The notes beneath the pieces were generated by a model that was not told where the DNA came from, made no database searches, and saw nothing but the letters and a program-made list of their open reading frames with translations. 64,000 bases of DNA from NCBI GenBank assembly GCA_008360955.1, contig LUCM01000317.1, forward strand, positions 134,517 to 198,516, written 5' to 3'. Shown here piece after piece: positions 12,207 through 26,554 of this stretch. The stretch comes from Fasciolopsis buskii. Lineage: Eukaryota; Platyhelminthes; Trematoda; Plagiorchiida; Fasciolidae. Position 1 is the stretch's first letter, and every line of letters starts with the position of its first letter. The position numbers and the translations under genes are program-made.

Positions 12207-15140
12207 ACCAAATACTCTTTCACTTCATTTTAATGCCATTACCATTCCAGTAATTTGCTGTGAATTAGGATACCACCACAAAGCACCATATACTGAAAAG
12301 AGGAATTAGCGAGCAGCGAGGGACAAATTAAAACTGTATACAGAACATGGAACAATTCGAAGCGAAGAACGGCACTATCTGTTATGCTAAGCAACCAACT
12401 GCCTTTCTCCAACCATCAATTGGGTTCGTCTCGTGGACCCAAACGGACATTCTTAATGGACTTGGATTTGACAGCCTGCCAATAGGATTTCCCATACTTT
12501 TGGCCTCTTCAGGGACGGACCAGTTGGAACAATCTTCCAGTCACTACGTGACTCGGGAAGCAGCATATCATGGGAGACTACCTGAGAACATGCACAAGTG
12601 ATTGCTGAACCGCCTTTATTCATGCAACTTCAAAGCTTCTTTCAAATGTTTATCCATCCTAGCCGGTGCCTTGTACCCAGACGTGTTCTGATAATACCAC
12701 GAAGGCGCGGATGCTCGGATAGCCATGCTTTTTATCGTTTTAGTAAAATCGGCTTTACTCTTGCTGAATAAAACCCATTTGCAATCGATAACCGAACTCC
12801 ACGCCAACTAACTTTCTATGTGCACGTCGACAATTCATTAACAATGCAAGCGGTTGGTGAGATATAACTAACCACCAGTTACCCTGCGAGAACAAGGTTC
12901 GGCTTTGGGCCAATATTTCGAAGATGGAAAACTCATCCGCAAAAATAACTATGCTACTAGTAAGGTGATGAAGAAATACTTAAAAATTGCCCAGGCCTTG
13001 GCTAGCAAACACAGCATAGCCTCGGGCAATTCATTTCCTGTGTAAATATCGACCTGGCTACTGTTATACGAGGATAAGGTTAACTAGACTAACAAGTGAA
13101 GACGAACAGTGAGGGGGAACAATTCTGACAAATTCGGTTGGAAGGTCACCGTATGCAGGGGTCCAGCTTCGGTTACTGGTATGCGGAAAAAGGAAAAAAG
13201 GAACACTCCCCCAGGACCCCCTTCAATAAGATGCAACACCGGACAAATAGGCAGTCAGCCGAGTCGATTGTCGATCATAAGTGGAGGAAAATAGAGATCG
13301 TGGGTCTATAAGCGAGAGATTATGCGGCCAATAAAATCCCGACTCCGTAGGGAATCGGTTTGTTCCTCACGCGTTCACCTTTCGTGTGAGCCATATACAA
13401 ACGTATATCCGTGTAGGGCAAGATATGGATTAGAGTTGCTAACGTTTAGGCATTATCGGTTTGGGTTAATCGCGAAAACTAGCTTTTTATCTGCATTATT
13501 AAGGCATTCCAGAATGATTGGGGGTACCCGAAAAAATATTTCTTCGCTGAAGCAACTGATATGCTTGGTATGGTTGTTCAAAATTAGTCCCTACGACAAA
13601 GAACTCAAACATAACTAGGTGACAGATGATTCCATTTACCAGTGATGTGTATAAAGACAAAATTTAGCCAACAATTTTCTCCTCAGTTTCCGTTTAGGCG
13701 AACTGTCACCGGCACGGATAGAAGATACGTATGTATGCTCCGACTACCAGTTCCCAGTTGTAACTGCCATTCAACATCAACCAATTTCTTCAAGTTGAAC
13801 TACTTTAGTGTATACTTCAATTATCTTCTTACGGATGATTCACTTCAGTGATAGAATGATCAAACTGCTTTGTTTACCTTTCGGGATGAGTACCACTTGA
13901 ATGGAAAGATCAATCACGTTTTACATAGGGGAACCAGAATTGAAAGAACCTCGTTTTTGTTCATGACTAACTGGCAACCACATTTGATAAAAAAGATACT
14001 GAGTCATACTGATGCAGACATAAACTGATGAAGAAAGTTTGATCGATAAATAGATAGTTGAAATTTTATCTGCCTACTTTGTGATCATCATTTAGATTGT
14101 ATCGATCGGCTTCTGTCAGCTTCATTTTTACCGATTACCTGACCGTTACCATGCAGTATTGTAAATTCCATGCACAAAATTCTTAAAATTGCTACCGAAA
14201 TTTTAACACTGATCACAACGAAGTATAATGTCATCCTTATCGATTGTACACCAGCAAACTGAGGCATTCACAAGTTTTTGCTGCGTTTGTTGTACACAGA
14301 CTACTTTTCAGTGATTTATATCTAGTACTGCTATTCTCTTACAATAACTGATTGTCATGAGCAATAAGATTTAACTGGAAAAATTTGAACGCGTATACTT
14401 ACAAATGTCCACTTAATTTATCGAGCGGGAATGAAGGTGAATGACTTTATACTCTCCAGGAGGATGGCAGCGACGTGTGTGATCCGAGAATTTTTCCGTT
14501 GCTACTTGAACAGTTTGCGATTTCGGGTCTGATGTAGCTCTTTCCTCTGTTTTTGAATCGACATCAATGCAAGCTCCACAATGCGATTCTGTTCACTTTT
14601 GCAAAATTTTTGGAGAATAGTTTAGATCAGCTGTCACAGATGAGCATACTGTTTTGATACACTGATTCCACTGTGCACTTAACTACGGTATGTGTGTTTC
14701 AAACATTCGAAAATAAGCGATCCTGCACTCCGTAACGGCTTACTTCCACCTTGATGCCAATGCCGCCAGTTTTGGTCAGTTCGGCTGACGCATCAGCGCT
14801 GCACGCGGAGATGTCAGCTATGCCAATTCTGTTGCTTCCAGCTTTACTAGTACCAGTCTCTCGTTGATGTATTTGTTGTGTGTCACAGTACCCGCGAGAT
14901 GTCAGCCTAGCTTCCTGCTACTTTGGGTAGGTAGGTCATCCATTTGAGGCGGCCTGAGGGGGCCGTTTTAATTTGAATAGCCCAAGTCGCGACAAGAGAA
15001 TACTGGCGAATGCTCGCTAGTCCAAATCATCAACGTGAATTCGCACACAGGGTCACCCGTACGTCGCCCCTTATTCTCAACTACTTCGACCTATATACGA
15101 ACGCACAAAAATAGACTCAAAGACTTACACGCATATACAT
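12207..15140. other. No gene recognised
   Basis: Nearly 3 kb without a supportable feature. Open frames at 12347-12601, 13109-13294 and 13322-13618 are within chance length and lack splice or family support. Confidence 0.55.
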
Positions 15141-15168
15141 GCACGCACGCACACACACACACAACACA
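15141..15168. repeat. (CA)n microsatellite with CG substitutions
   Basis: gcacgcacgc followed by acacacacacac. A second short GT run lies near 15486-15508 (tgtgtgtatatgtgtgtgta). Confidence 0.85.
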
Positions 15169-15169
15169 T

Positions 15170-16325
15170 TTGCAAGTACAGAGATCAGCATTTCTTCAAG
15201 ACCATCATCAAAGTCCCCTTCTGAATAATTGTTCGATCTTGTGTATTGCTGGTCTATCAATGTGCCTAATTGCCAATCCTGGTTCAAATTCACATGAACA
15301 CACAGACAGGCAATAGGACACTCATAGATGCACAAACTAGGCACGTGCATACGCACAAGCCAAATCTTGTGTGCCTGTTACTTTGTGCACATCGAATTAC
15401 CCAATCAAAACTGACTTTTCAATTACGCGGCCAAATGTGCGAACAGGACAAATGCTGACGTGTTAGTGTGGTTGCTTGCTTGTTTGTGTGTATATGTGTG
15501 TGTATCTACGTTAGATGGACGAGCTTTCGGCGGTGGATGAAAAACTTAATTGATAGGTGAAAGGCAAATTGTAGTAAACCAGATTTAGCGCTACAATTAT
15601 ATTTCGACACGTGTGATTTCGGCTGCCGAGAAATGACTGTGTTTGGGAGCCGGCGTGCTTGTTTTCTCACTTCTTTGTGTGGCTGTGCTAAGGTCCAAGT
15701 TGATCAAATTTGCGCACATCAAAAACCGGAATCGTGATTTCGATTAAATATCTACTTAACCGCCTGTTTCCTTACAGCAAAAAATGCTATTCGATGACCA
15801 AGACTGTCTCACGCTAGGGTGAATGCTGAATGTTGTAGCACCTCACCCTTGTTGGGACAATAAGAAGTACGAAGTCTATGGCAATCGTATGCCCGATTTT
15901 TCAAAGCTTGAATTTTCCCAAACAGATTGAATGTAACCTGAACCGATGAAGGCGAACTTGAGCGCGAATTTGTTGGATTCAACCTACACTGAATTTTCAG
16001 TAGGAATCGAATGTTTGTTATCATTTGTTGCCCACAGTCCACAAATCAGAGATATACCGAAAGATCACCAAGATAAATGTTTGAACACATTTTTCGGTTC
16101 TCATAATAATTCTTTCACGGCGCAAGCGAACTAAATGCATACAGCGATCTTCTGCAAGGTATGAATGCTCCCTTTTAATTCGGCCTATTTCATTACGTCG
16201 TGAACTATGAACTACGTCGCATTGCTTCCGTAAATCAAACTTAAGGCGACAAACAAATTTCAATTTATTTCTACTCCCCATGTGTACGGATGCGTATAGC
16301 TGCCCGTCGCAACCCTCTGTCACAC
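15170..16325. other. No gene recognised
   Basis: Unassigned sequence with overlapping short open frames on both strands and no supported feature. Confidence 0.5.
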
Positions 16326-16329
16326 AAAT

Positions 16330-16390
16330 TAGGGCAGTAGAGAAATGGTTTCTTTCGCGCTTCCCTACATAAGAGTTCGATTCTCGTCTT
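16330..16390 (+). repeat. tRNA-derived SINE-like remnant
   Basis: A B-box-like gagttcgattctc (16373-16385) matches the pol III internal promoter pattern GTTCGANTC and is flanked by a T-stem-like gag/ctc pair. An A-box-like segment (tagggcagtagagaaatgg, from 16330) lies at tRNA-like spacing upstream. The stems are too imperfect for a working tRNA. It is best read as the decayed tRNA head of a SINE. It resembles the elements near 48.7 and 57.8 kb. Confidence 0.4.
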
Positions 16391-19300
16391 CAGTAACGAT
16401 TCGGCTGTGGCACTCCGGACCACACCCAGTCTTAGACTCGATACGCGAAACTTTCCGTGGACTATCAGTTTACGAATAAAGTGTGGTTCATTGCAAACCG
16501 GAACAAAGAAAGTCTGAGCAAGGTAGTTACTAGCACACCAGGATAACAATCCATAACCACGTGACATCAGTTTTTATCCCCGGGAGGAAGACTGTGATTT
16601 CTGCCTTTCGTCTACTACCATCCACTCCGAGTGTGAAACAAATGGCATTCACCGACTGTAGTTCGAACAAATTCGACAATGGAATATTTTCTATTGAAAG
16701 TGTACTCCAAATATAATTTCATCCATTTTCGAATTCGCACGGGACTGAAATCATTAAATCAGTAAGGGCCCTAGCATTGGATTTCGTATACTGTAACTCC
16801 GATATTGCCACGATGTAATACAGTTACCAATAAACAAACTACAATTATTTTCCTTCCATCAACTTACCGAGGTCTGTGCCTATCACTTGGCTGCAAAATT
16901 AGAAACAGAATAGCAAAAGCCAGGCGTCCTGAACCACAGTTATTTGCTTTTCGGTATCTCAAACGAGATCTTATCATTCGGATTCACCTGTATCCTGTGC
17001 TCCGGGAGTACAATTTCGCAACTGCGACACATGACTCTGTGGTGTAGAAGCAGGTTTCGGAAAACCTGGCGCGTTCCAACGGAAAAGTTTATTTGTGCAA
17101 AATCCAAGCATTTTCCAGTGACCACTACCACCAATTTCTTCATCGTCGCATGCCCGGAGCAGTCGCTGCGTGTGATAGACTCCAGTTATTTTCCCTGCCA
17201 TTATTCCGAAGTTCATGAAATATTTAACACACATTACGGTTTCAGCAAGCACCGCAAAAAATATATATCCACACATTCCTTCTGCTGCGTGTGAATGCAA
17301 ACTGTATTATGATCAGCTAGACGTGGATGACCTTAGTTGGCTGAGACTCACATGAACGTAAGCAATGAAAGCCTCTCGGGATGCGAAAATTTCACAAACA
17401 TGGTTGGAAAGATGCTAAGATTTGTCTTAGGTCTATTTGCAAAGTTAATGGGATTTTTTTCGATTGAGGTTGTTATTAAAATGATTGTTCCACACATAGG
17501 TTTTTTAATGAACGCCAAAGGTGGTCCTTAGATAATCATCCTCAGTGTGAAATACAGTCATTTTTATTTGACCTTGAAGTCCTAGTCCTTCCATTGGACC
17601 ATTTTCCTTTCTCGTTGGTCAGACGAAAAACGAAAGGTTCAAGTGCCTTGGAAATCACATTGACAACATGAAAAGTGTGTGGTGACTTGTAGACTTTAAA
17701 ACTTCGCATTAAACCGCATCCAGTATTGAAAACCTGATCAGGATCACAACAGAATAAGTGCGGGCTTTAAATGGCTGAAATTAACTTTCGAGACAACTGT
17801 TTCCATAACCGATCACATTTACTGAATTCCAATGGGGTCCAACATAGCACTGCTTTCGAAATAAATACTGTTTCCCTGCAGAATCTGAGACATTGTTTCA
17901 TTATTAGAATCAAGAAATTGCCTCTTCGCAAACTGCTTCTCATTGTTACATTGCAAAGTCACCGGTCATAAGCTTACATTTCAGTTGGATTCATCCCAGC
18001 AAACTGAAATACTCAAGTTACTGAACTACACAGATCAAAGTAGAGCTGTGCGACCTAGCTTACCATTCTAACGTATACGAACTGTTAAAACTAATGGTTT
18101 GAATTATCCAGTCGTAGTCGGTTGAAAAGGTCATTGGACAGCGTCGGCGGATGAAAGCAATCGATCTCAACCGGCAATCAGTGACGCCTATTACTCGTGG
18201 TTATCTTACTGGTAATTTGACCAGCGCGAATTCCTTGATCGGGGACAATTGTAAAAAAAGAGATGCAGTGACGAAACAAGACAGATAACGTGTACATAAG
18301 TTAGCCATTAGACGGACTGTACCGAAATAAAGTAAGCAACACTGTCGAATTGTTTTGTAAGGGATATTGGCACAGTGTGGCAAATGCGGCCCGTAAATCA
18401 AAGCATTTTAGTTATCTATCGGACCGTGAAATATCAACTTGTCTGACGTGCTCTGTTTCTCTTTATTCGCCGCTTGAGCTGGTCTGAATATTGCCATCGC
18501 AACATAGTCTTCCAAACCCAAATGAACATGTGTTTTAACACAGACAAGCTCATCCATCTCCAGCATTGCCAACTGTTTCTATGGGGCATAAATGGGAAAA
18601 TGTTCAGTTTCTAACCCGAAATGACGTGTGCTGAAGACCTATCCCCATGACCATCTCAGTTTTGGGATTCTCGGTACACGTACAGCATGGCTCAAATACG
18701 TGTTTTAAATATGATCAACGGGACTCTAGGCAAACCGTACAAAAAACGAAAATGATTGCTTAAATCCATTCGTTATTTGAGAACCAAATTCCTATCGCTG
18801 TTGGCATGAACTCTTTTTATTTTAGCCCTTAGGTTCACTTGTGCTCAACGTGAAAGTCTTTATATTGCAAACCAGGGCAAGTGGAAATGTTGGGAAGAGC
18901 TAACTGTCCTCAATTTCCCACTGGTTTGGTATGAAAAGATACCGGAACGAACAGCATTCCATGCACTTCGGAAGTGCACTGTGTACTGCATATTTGACGT
19001 CATTGTCTCGGTAGGTTAAATACTGACCCGGAGGCCAAGCAATGGTAATGTCTAGTATTTATAAGATCTTCGTATGATACTACTAGACTTGTAAGTCATT
19101 AACTTGAAAACAGTAACAAAACGTCAATCAGGAAGAATCATGCAGAACAGACTGGAAAAGGATTTTAACTTCTTGAAGTACTTGGGTATCACCACAGTAT
19201 TATCAATCATTGCGTAAACTGACGGGTTTTAAATCTGAACAGATTATATAGAAATACACTGCACCCGCTGAGTCATTTAAATAATCAATAAATCATTGCG

Positions 19301-21947
19301 GTCTTGTGACCTTTCTGACAAAACGAAACTGCTCACTTCCAGTGATCAGCTGTCTCGAGATCGATGAAAACTTCTTTCCCATTTTCGCTATGTGCTATCA
19401 TCCACTACCACTTCCGTTTCAGCTCCAATCTGAATCGCTAAGGAAATAATATTTGTTAGGGAATGGCCTCAGTATTGTCCGGTTTTATTGCCATAAATTA
19501 GATGACTTGGTATACATGGAATACTTCGAACACGTCAGTGGAAACCACGGAAGTAAGTAAAGTTGCTTCGTGCTTGCTAGTAATCATCAGCAGTACATGC
19601 TGATCCTTCCCGCAACTGAGACTCCAATCCGAGACGAAGCATTATGCGCAGAATGGCATAGCCATCATGAAACCTTGGTTGATTTACAACTGGTAGTCAA
19701 ACTTCAAAGATACAAGATATACAGTACATAATGCATGGTGAGTCGTCTAGGAGGTAAATCAAATCCCATACTACCCAAACCAGTTTATATACATATGTAC
19801 ATCTGTAAGATAGAGCACCCCATGAGAATTGCCGTGAAAGATAAAAGCCGAGGCTCACTAAATTTAAAAATCTGATAGAGTTTCTTAGGAATCCGTAGAA
19901 CAAATGTTCAATTCAGCAACAAACAAAGCTTTCGACTCAGTCTGTTCAGCTAAACTTCATACGATTTAACATTAGGACTAATCGCTCTTGAACCGGATTC
20001 ATTCTCACAATCGGGTCAGTTGACCAAATCAACGCTGACCACGTTATTATGTTTCAAGCAACCGCCGAATATTACCTGAGTGACGGCATTTTAACTAAAA
20101 ATCTATCCTGTAAATTTCCATTGGATTCGTAAAAGTCCTCAATCTCTTCAGTTGTTAAGTTTAGGTAAGGGCAAAGGAGACGGTTGAGGAGTTGGTTAAT
20201 CAAAGTACTTCAAATCCCTAAATGATGCGTCCTTGAGACGGGCTGGAACCAGGCTGTATTTTGCACTGATAGATAGTTTTGATAAAATATCACGCAAATG
20301 GCTTTTTCTGAGAGATATCCAATAAGTTCGTTGAAATGCAAACTTATCTATTTTATGGAGTGAATTTAGAACTAATATCCACGAATTCATGTCCTTAGGA
20401 TCCACTAGAGCTGGCTGGTCTATAAATAGTCATTTTACTATCCTCTGGTTATATTTCGATGGGGGCTACTTACGTTCGTTCAGAACTGGGAAACAATGAG
20501 AAGCACCACCAAAAATCACCTTGGTGGCTAGGAGCATTGAAATGACCACGATGGATTACAGGAAACCATAATGCGCGCGATGAAAATGAAACAGTTTAGA
20601 AATGGCACTTTTTCCCTAAAGGGTACGCAATGCAGGGTATAAGTGGAGATCGCCTCTGAATGAATTTAAACTTATTTCGAGAAAGTCACGCCCACAACTT
20701 GGTGACCGCAAGCAGCATTCTTCTACCGGTGTAGCATTTTTTGCTTCAGTGCAGATTAGTACTAAGCGAAAGCAGATATCTGTTTAGCCGGGACGAGGGT
20801 CAATTTAGACCTTAAAAAGGTCATTTTCGACTGCCTTTCTGTACTGACTGGAAAGAATTGCAAATTACACTCAATCGGAGAGAGAGTGAAGTAAATTACA
20901 CACACTTAACCAATATTTTAAAACCAATAGACAAGTAATAACGGTCTAATTGACTGGTGACTCATCTGTCAGTTCATTTACGGGTGCAAGGGCATAACAG
21001 TCAGCAGACAGAGTCATTCTTTACTAAATGTATCTTAGATTCAGGGCATCTACTGGTCATCGCCGACTTCTGCCACCCGATCTGTGAACTAAGCACAAAC
21101 TTTATTAAATGCCCTGAAATATCGTTTACCAATGGATCGATGAGATAATAATCATCAGTAACAAAAATGAAGCTAAACAGTTAGGCTTCAGTCATCCGTG
21201 CAATCTATGATAATGAATCCTGAAAACGAGCCTCGAGGATCACAGAATCACCTTCCATTTCTTTTGCTTACAAAATTTCGTTTACTGCTTGGGGTTGACC
21301 TGTCAGAAAACTTCCCCTATGCTCGGCATCATACAAGTGGCTAAGTCCGATTAAGTATTCCGGACTTTCGGAAAGTCAATGACTAAACTTTGTTCACTGC
21401 TATCTCAAAATCGTCAACCGGACCAACTCCTCATGGTATGATATTCACCAATAACTAACAAGATAGAGGCAGCCGGTCATGGGGTCAACAGTCTATTACT
21501 ATATCAAATGACCTCGTGGCAGTTGTCCAATTGCTTTAACGACGAAAAGTAATTCAATGCACCGAAAACAATGTTTAACTTGGATTCGAAATCTATTGAA
21601 ATGAATCTGGAAGCAGTCTGATAGGTGGTTGAAAATTGCACCAGGTGGCCAAAACCATGTTACATTTGCCAGTTTTGAAAAGTGTTGAACCACTTACAGT
21701 GCAATTCGAAGCATGTGACTGAGTCAGTTGTCTTTGCTACATTATTTTACAATATTTACTATGGCTTGCTCACTACACGCCACAGGTCAGGATTAAAGGA
21801 GGGCAGTTTAAGCATAGCACACATGAGTGATGTCACTTGAAAGTAAACCTCAGAGGATGCACTGTCTTTTTTGACAAATTTATAAGTACTATGAAGGAAA
21901 CCTCTTTTTAGTTAAGAAATAAATAGAAGGAAGGTAACTACTGTCAG
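16391..21947. other. No gene recognised
   Basis: About 5.5 kb of unassigned DNA. A 108-codon minus-strand frame (17300-16974) has mixed, protein-like composition (VLAETVMCVKYFMNFGIM) but opens with TTG and has no splice or family support. A 64-codon plus frame at 17337-17531 is moderately hydrophobic. A minus-strand GTAAGT donor-like site lies at 20470-20475. None is strong enough to call. Confidence 0.5.
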
Positions 21948-22080
21948 GTTGGAAGCAGATCCCCGGTTGGGTGAAAGAAGAAACATATTCTATCGTGATG
22001 ACTTTTTCTCGCGACTTTGTCATTCTGAACCAGAATTCTCTCTACATTTGGACCAGCAAAATTGTACAAACATTAACAGG
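21948..22080 (+). CDS. Exon-like open segment
   Basis: The acceptor-like tactgtcag ends at 21947. It is followed by an open frame with a hydrophilic, non-repetitive translation that begins EADPRLGERRNIFYRDDFFS, and a donor-like AACAGG|GTAAAC lies at 22080/22081. If unspliced, the same frame continues open to a TGA at 22153-22155. The borders and composition fit an internal exon of 133 bases in a plus-strand gene. I recognise no domain, and no partner exons were found nearby, so chance remains a real alternative. Confidence 0.28.
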
Positions 22081-22155
22081 GTAAACGCGATTAATTTGCA
22101 CGTTGAATGTGAGCAACAAAAACAGCGATTACTGTGCAAAATACGCACGAGCTGA

Positions 22156-25100
22156 TTTGATGTGAGAACTGACTGAACATGCAACTTCCATCACATTAGA
22201 TCAAGGTGCTACTATGACGTAATGGTGTGTTGTTTGCACGTTCTTTTCAGAGAAAAGAGCGCCAAATCCATCAAAAATATCTTGTTACATTAGTGTGAAG
22301 TGAGGTACTTCTCCTTTTCTCTGGGCTATGTTAAATATAGTCTCCGTCGTTAGGACCAAGCTGAGTTTTTTAATCAATAATAACTCCAGCGCCCCTTACC
22401 TAATCCAAGTAACATGCCGTTTTGTCCAACTCCTGTCATCGTTGGAGCCATACACTGTTTGTAGCAATCTTCTTATCCGGTAAAATCTTCGTCGTTGAAC
22501 CTGTTCTATTGATCACAGGAATTTTATTGCCGATCATAAGCCTAAGCACTGTTCACGTCACCTGGGTTGATGGTGGAAAATTTGTGTTACAAGCGATACG
22601 CGCAGCGTTGACGATTGTGAGAATAGCAAGCTCAACATACGACCAAGGGAGCTTTTCAGAGCCATCGAAACTCCCATTTTATCATTAGCATTTGTAACCT
22701 CCTGTTCAATCAGAGACCGTCTAGAGAATGAAAATTAGCTTTACTATATTGTTGCTAATCATGTACGTGCCATATCCACAACCTTTCTGATCTTAAAACT
22801 GTACCAACTGATATGAGATGTTTTCAGAAGTGATTTACGACTTATTATGACCTTCAAAGTCCAAAAGAAATACTGGCGTCGTTCATTCCGGCTTCGTAAC
22901 CTGTGATACATCACCCATCATCTGATTCGTAAATCATCTGAGTTTTTCATTCAACAGCTCCAGCCATACTCATTGGTGTACATAGCCAGTAGCTACAGAC
23001 TGAGTTCTAATCACTCCCAAATAGTTGTCAGTTATCAGTTTCTACAATATTGTGGATTTAATCACAAGAAGGTCCAACTGGATCTTCCCATCGCCAGCCC
23101 ATGTTGTTCTAACTCAGATCCTACACAGTGAGTCACGGATTGAACAGGTAATTCTTCTCTTGACGAGTAGCTGCTTTACTTGTATAACTCAAATCAGGTA
23201 AATATGCAACCGTGAATTTGTTTGTTTGAACATCTGTCCCGCAGGCAGATGGTCATGGGATCGGATTATGCCTTCAGAGTTTCAACCTGGGATCTAAAGA
23301 ATAAAAGTTAATTTTGATCAACTGTACTATCCAAGCAGTCGTGCAATCACAAAGTTTTCCTTAAAAGTCTTGATCCAAGATATTTATTCGAGAGTTGACC
23401 TTGGTTCTTCAGACAGTCGTCTGACATGGATGTTATTTTGGAAACTTAAAGGATCCGAATCAATCCGAATCCATTGACAAATGATCTTTTCTGGAAGAGC
23501 TGCACTTGACCGGTCAGTCTTTAGGTCGGCTTAGCATGTATCGTTTAATTCAGCGGTTTTGTCGCATTTTATCTGCATTTTATCTACCCTGTTTATTAAG
23601 TCCCCACTGCTGCAGTTTAGCCGATCTCTTTCGGCCATCTGTGCGTCCTTTCAGAACTGGACTAATAAAAGCAGATTGTTTTCCATTGTAATCGAATTGA
23701 AATGAACAGTAAAAATGATTACGCATCCGGATTCGATACTGTTTTCGAAAAATAAACACTTCGGTTAATAAAATCAGATGTGGTGCCCACTGATTGCACA
23801 AAAATGTCATTGGTTAAAAATGTTTACGAAGGAAACCGATTGGCGTGCCTGCATGTGCTTAACTCGATACTTTCTTATTCGGGATTCTAGGATCGACCGT
23901 ACCAATAGGCTAGTCATTTGTGTGCGTGATTTTGGCTACCATTGAGAAAGAAACAGAATGCTAATAGAAGAGTTGCAATTTGGGCTGAAAATATGGCGTA
24001 TTTCTAGACTTTTCGTTGCCCGAGCAAATTTCTGACCATTATTCTACCTGTGCGAAGATACCACGTAAGTTACTTATTTGATTGGATTATGCATGATCAG
24101 TGCCTGTTAGATTACCGTGTCACTGCCTGAGATGCTAATTTACAGATTTCTTCAAATGTAATTTACTTGTTAGTAGTCGGATATTGTCCTGCCGATAATT
24201 ATTTGGTTGTAATGAAGTAGGGCAACGGTAAGTTCAACTTTTCCTGTACCTCAGAAATGAGGAACAACCGAAGACCACCAAGTTGTTGAATCCTAGTATT
24301 GCACAAATCCTTTTTCAAATAGTTTAACTTGCTTATTAAAATGTGGATAATTTCTGAGAAATCATCTATGCAGAATGCTTCTGGAGACAAATGATCAAGC
24401 GCATCGAAGGTGAGGCAATAATCTCGTGGTCATGTGCTTTCGAAAGTAATTATGGGGATCTCAGGCAAACCAACCGGTTTTGCTGCTTAGTCGCAATCCT
24501 TTCCAAAGCCGTAAACAGTATGGACTTGGAAACAGGTAAAGTTCCATATGGCTTGTATCTTACCTTTGACGTCAAAATGGAATATGTATTAGTCCTTTTA
24601 ACCAAATGTAATTGTAATACCTGTCACCTCGGCGACCGGCCGATTTCATCCCCTAGCCCCTTGTGTGCGAGTCGTGAAAACTCAAGTCTTCATTCATGAA
24701 AATATAAACCAACAAGGCTACACTTCTGGAATAACGGATACCTATCATGTATTAGCATTGCTGATTTGAATGGGTATTGAACAAAACCAGAAGCCGACAG
24801 ACTGGTCTCAATGCGAATTATGTTGATTAGTTGTGGTTAGAAAAATTATCCTTTCAGTTGTTGACAGGCAGATTGATATGCTTCGGTAAAACATTATATA
24901 CCATTTTAATGCGACTGACTATTTCAACGACACAAAAATATTCACCCCTCCTTTATTCCATCGTAAAATTGTGTGTCCACATTTCACACGTCTAGTCAGG
25001 GCAACTAGTATTGGTTAACTTGCATATAAATTCCCCGGTCAAATCAAGATTATTTTTGGTCCCAACGTCGTAAAGTAAACGGAGAAAGATTTAAAAGCTT

Positions 25101-25529
25101 AAAAGGAAGTTCGAAACAGCTTTTCTGACCGTTTCATCACGTGACAAAGTGCAACCCCCATTAAACATACGTGCAGCACACGTGTGCGCTATTCCAGACA
25201 CACGATTCCTTAATCGACTTCGAAACTGCAAAATAGGAATGAGCCATGTAATGGCGGTTAACGTAACATGCGTTCTACGTAACGAAATTTCAGGCCGACG
25301 ACAGTTATGTGAAGTGGAAGGGATGGGGACAAATTATCCTTCACGAATGATTTTGTTGTTCATGTCATCCGAACTGCGCTCTTCTTAATTAGGTCGCGAA
25401 GTATTCCTCATTCTGACCGCTTGTTTCAGCCATTCCTAAAACGAACCTGTTCTGGTTAAAACGGAATACATACTGACTTCCATAACCCTTAACATATTAG
25501 ACAAACTGTAATCCGTAGCGTCAATCAGT
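22156..25529. other. No gene recognised
   Basis: Unassigned sequence. A good donor-like CCAC|GTAAGT at about 24066 follows a 58-base segment with an acceptor-like tatttctag, open in two frames, but this is too short to call. Confidence 0.5.
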
Positions 25530-25640
25530 TTAAGCATTACCATCTTTATCTCCGCTAGCACCAGCATCGTCATCACACGAATCGTTGTCCGACTCGTCAT
25601 CAATATCCGGATTATGATCTTCATCGGCATCAAACGTTGA
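25530..25640 (-). CDS. Possible terminal exon coding an acidic tail
   Basis: On the minus strand an acceptor-like attcagtag is followed by 36 codons and a TAA (25532-25530). The translation contains DADEDHNPDIDDESDNDSCD: 15 of 36 residues are Asp or Glu and none is Arg. This resembles the acidic C-terminal tails of many chromatin or calcium-binding proteins, but no domain is present to say which. The region is rich in GAT/GAC triplets, so an expanded trinucleotide tract with no coding role is the main alternative. The stop placed directly after the acidic run mildly favours coding. Confidence 0.22.
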   Translation of the reverse strand, partial: STFDADEDHNPDIDDESDNDSCDDDAGASGDKDGNA

Positions 25641-26554
25641 CTACTGAATAAATCAGTGTTCAGTTGGACAGCAGTATGTGTAACCGCTTTGATTAGTTCT
25701 GATTAATTCATGTTTTGCGATCACCAAATTGTGCTAATGTGGTTTGCTTCCTTTGCAACATCACAAAGCGGTCTAGTCAACACGGAAGTCATGGAGTGGT
25801 GAAAGATCACTTGAAAGGTAATAAGTTCAAGATATATATTATATATGGTTGCAAAAAAGCCGATGACTACAGCACTGAGCCGTACCAGTAGTCTAACTGA
25901 ACGTAAAAGAGTCAGGGTTTCCACGGCTCTTTGCGATGAATATCTAATTCATGAAATCTATCGTCGTTGTGAATAAGATTCAGCTTCGAGCCAAGGGAGT
26001 TCTCTCCTAAGATGTAAAACGCATACCTGATATACCGACACTATCGTTCAGACGATTGCGACAAAACTGCAACTTACTTGGGTTCTCACTAGTTACCAAA
26101 GCACTGTCAGCTTATTTAAATTCAGGAATTTTCCTGTCTGGATAAATATCCGTGCTACCATTCTCACACGAGCATAGGGCAGTTTCCTTAGTTAGCTCAA
26201 TTCCAAAGTTGGAATTAAGAGGTGAGATGGGGCAACTCTGATAGACACCATTTTCTGTGGTGAATTCGAGTGATAGATCGACGTAAACACGATGTTTGTT
26301 CCCAGTGTTTCAATACAGAAACTGGAAAGTAAATTACATTGTTCTTCTGATCAGACTTACGCCTCTAATGTTTCCTAGCTAGAATCATAACTACTACCAG
26401 ATTTTTAGAAGGTACACAGTCAGAGTGAAAATACCAGAGACTCAAAACAAAAGGACACTAACAAGCCGTAGGAAACTTTCTACTGGTAAACTTCAAATTT
26501 GCCAACGAGTGACAGATTTTTCTGGTTTTTTGTGACATTCTAGGCATTCCTTGA

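Noticed and set aside
15035..15458. Overlapping His/Thr-rich frames on both strands
   Set aside because: They read through CA-rich simple sequence and lack any other coding signal.
16974..17300. 108-codon minus-strand frame with protein-like composition
   Set aside because: TTG start, no splice borders, length within chance expectation, no recognisable family.
20476..20560. Minus-strand open segment ending at GTAAGT, with a short hydrophobic start
   Set aside because: Very short, with a stop close upstream and no acceptor or partner exon.
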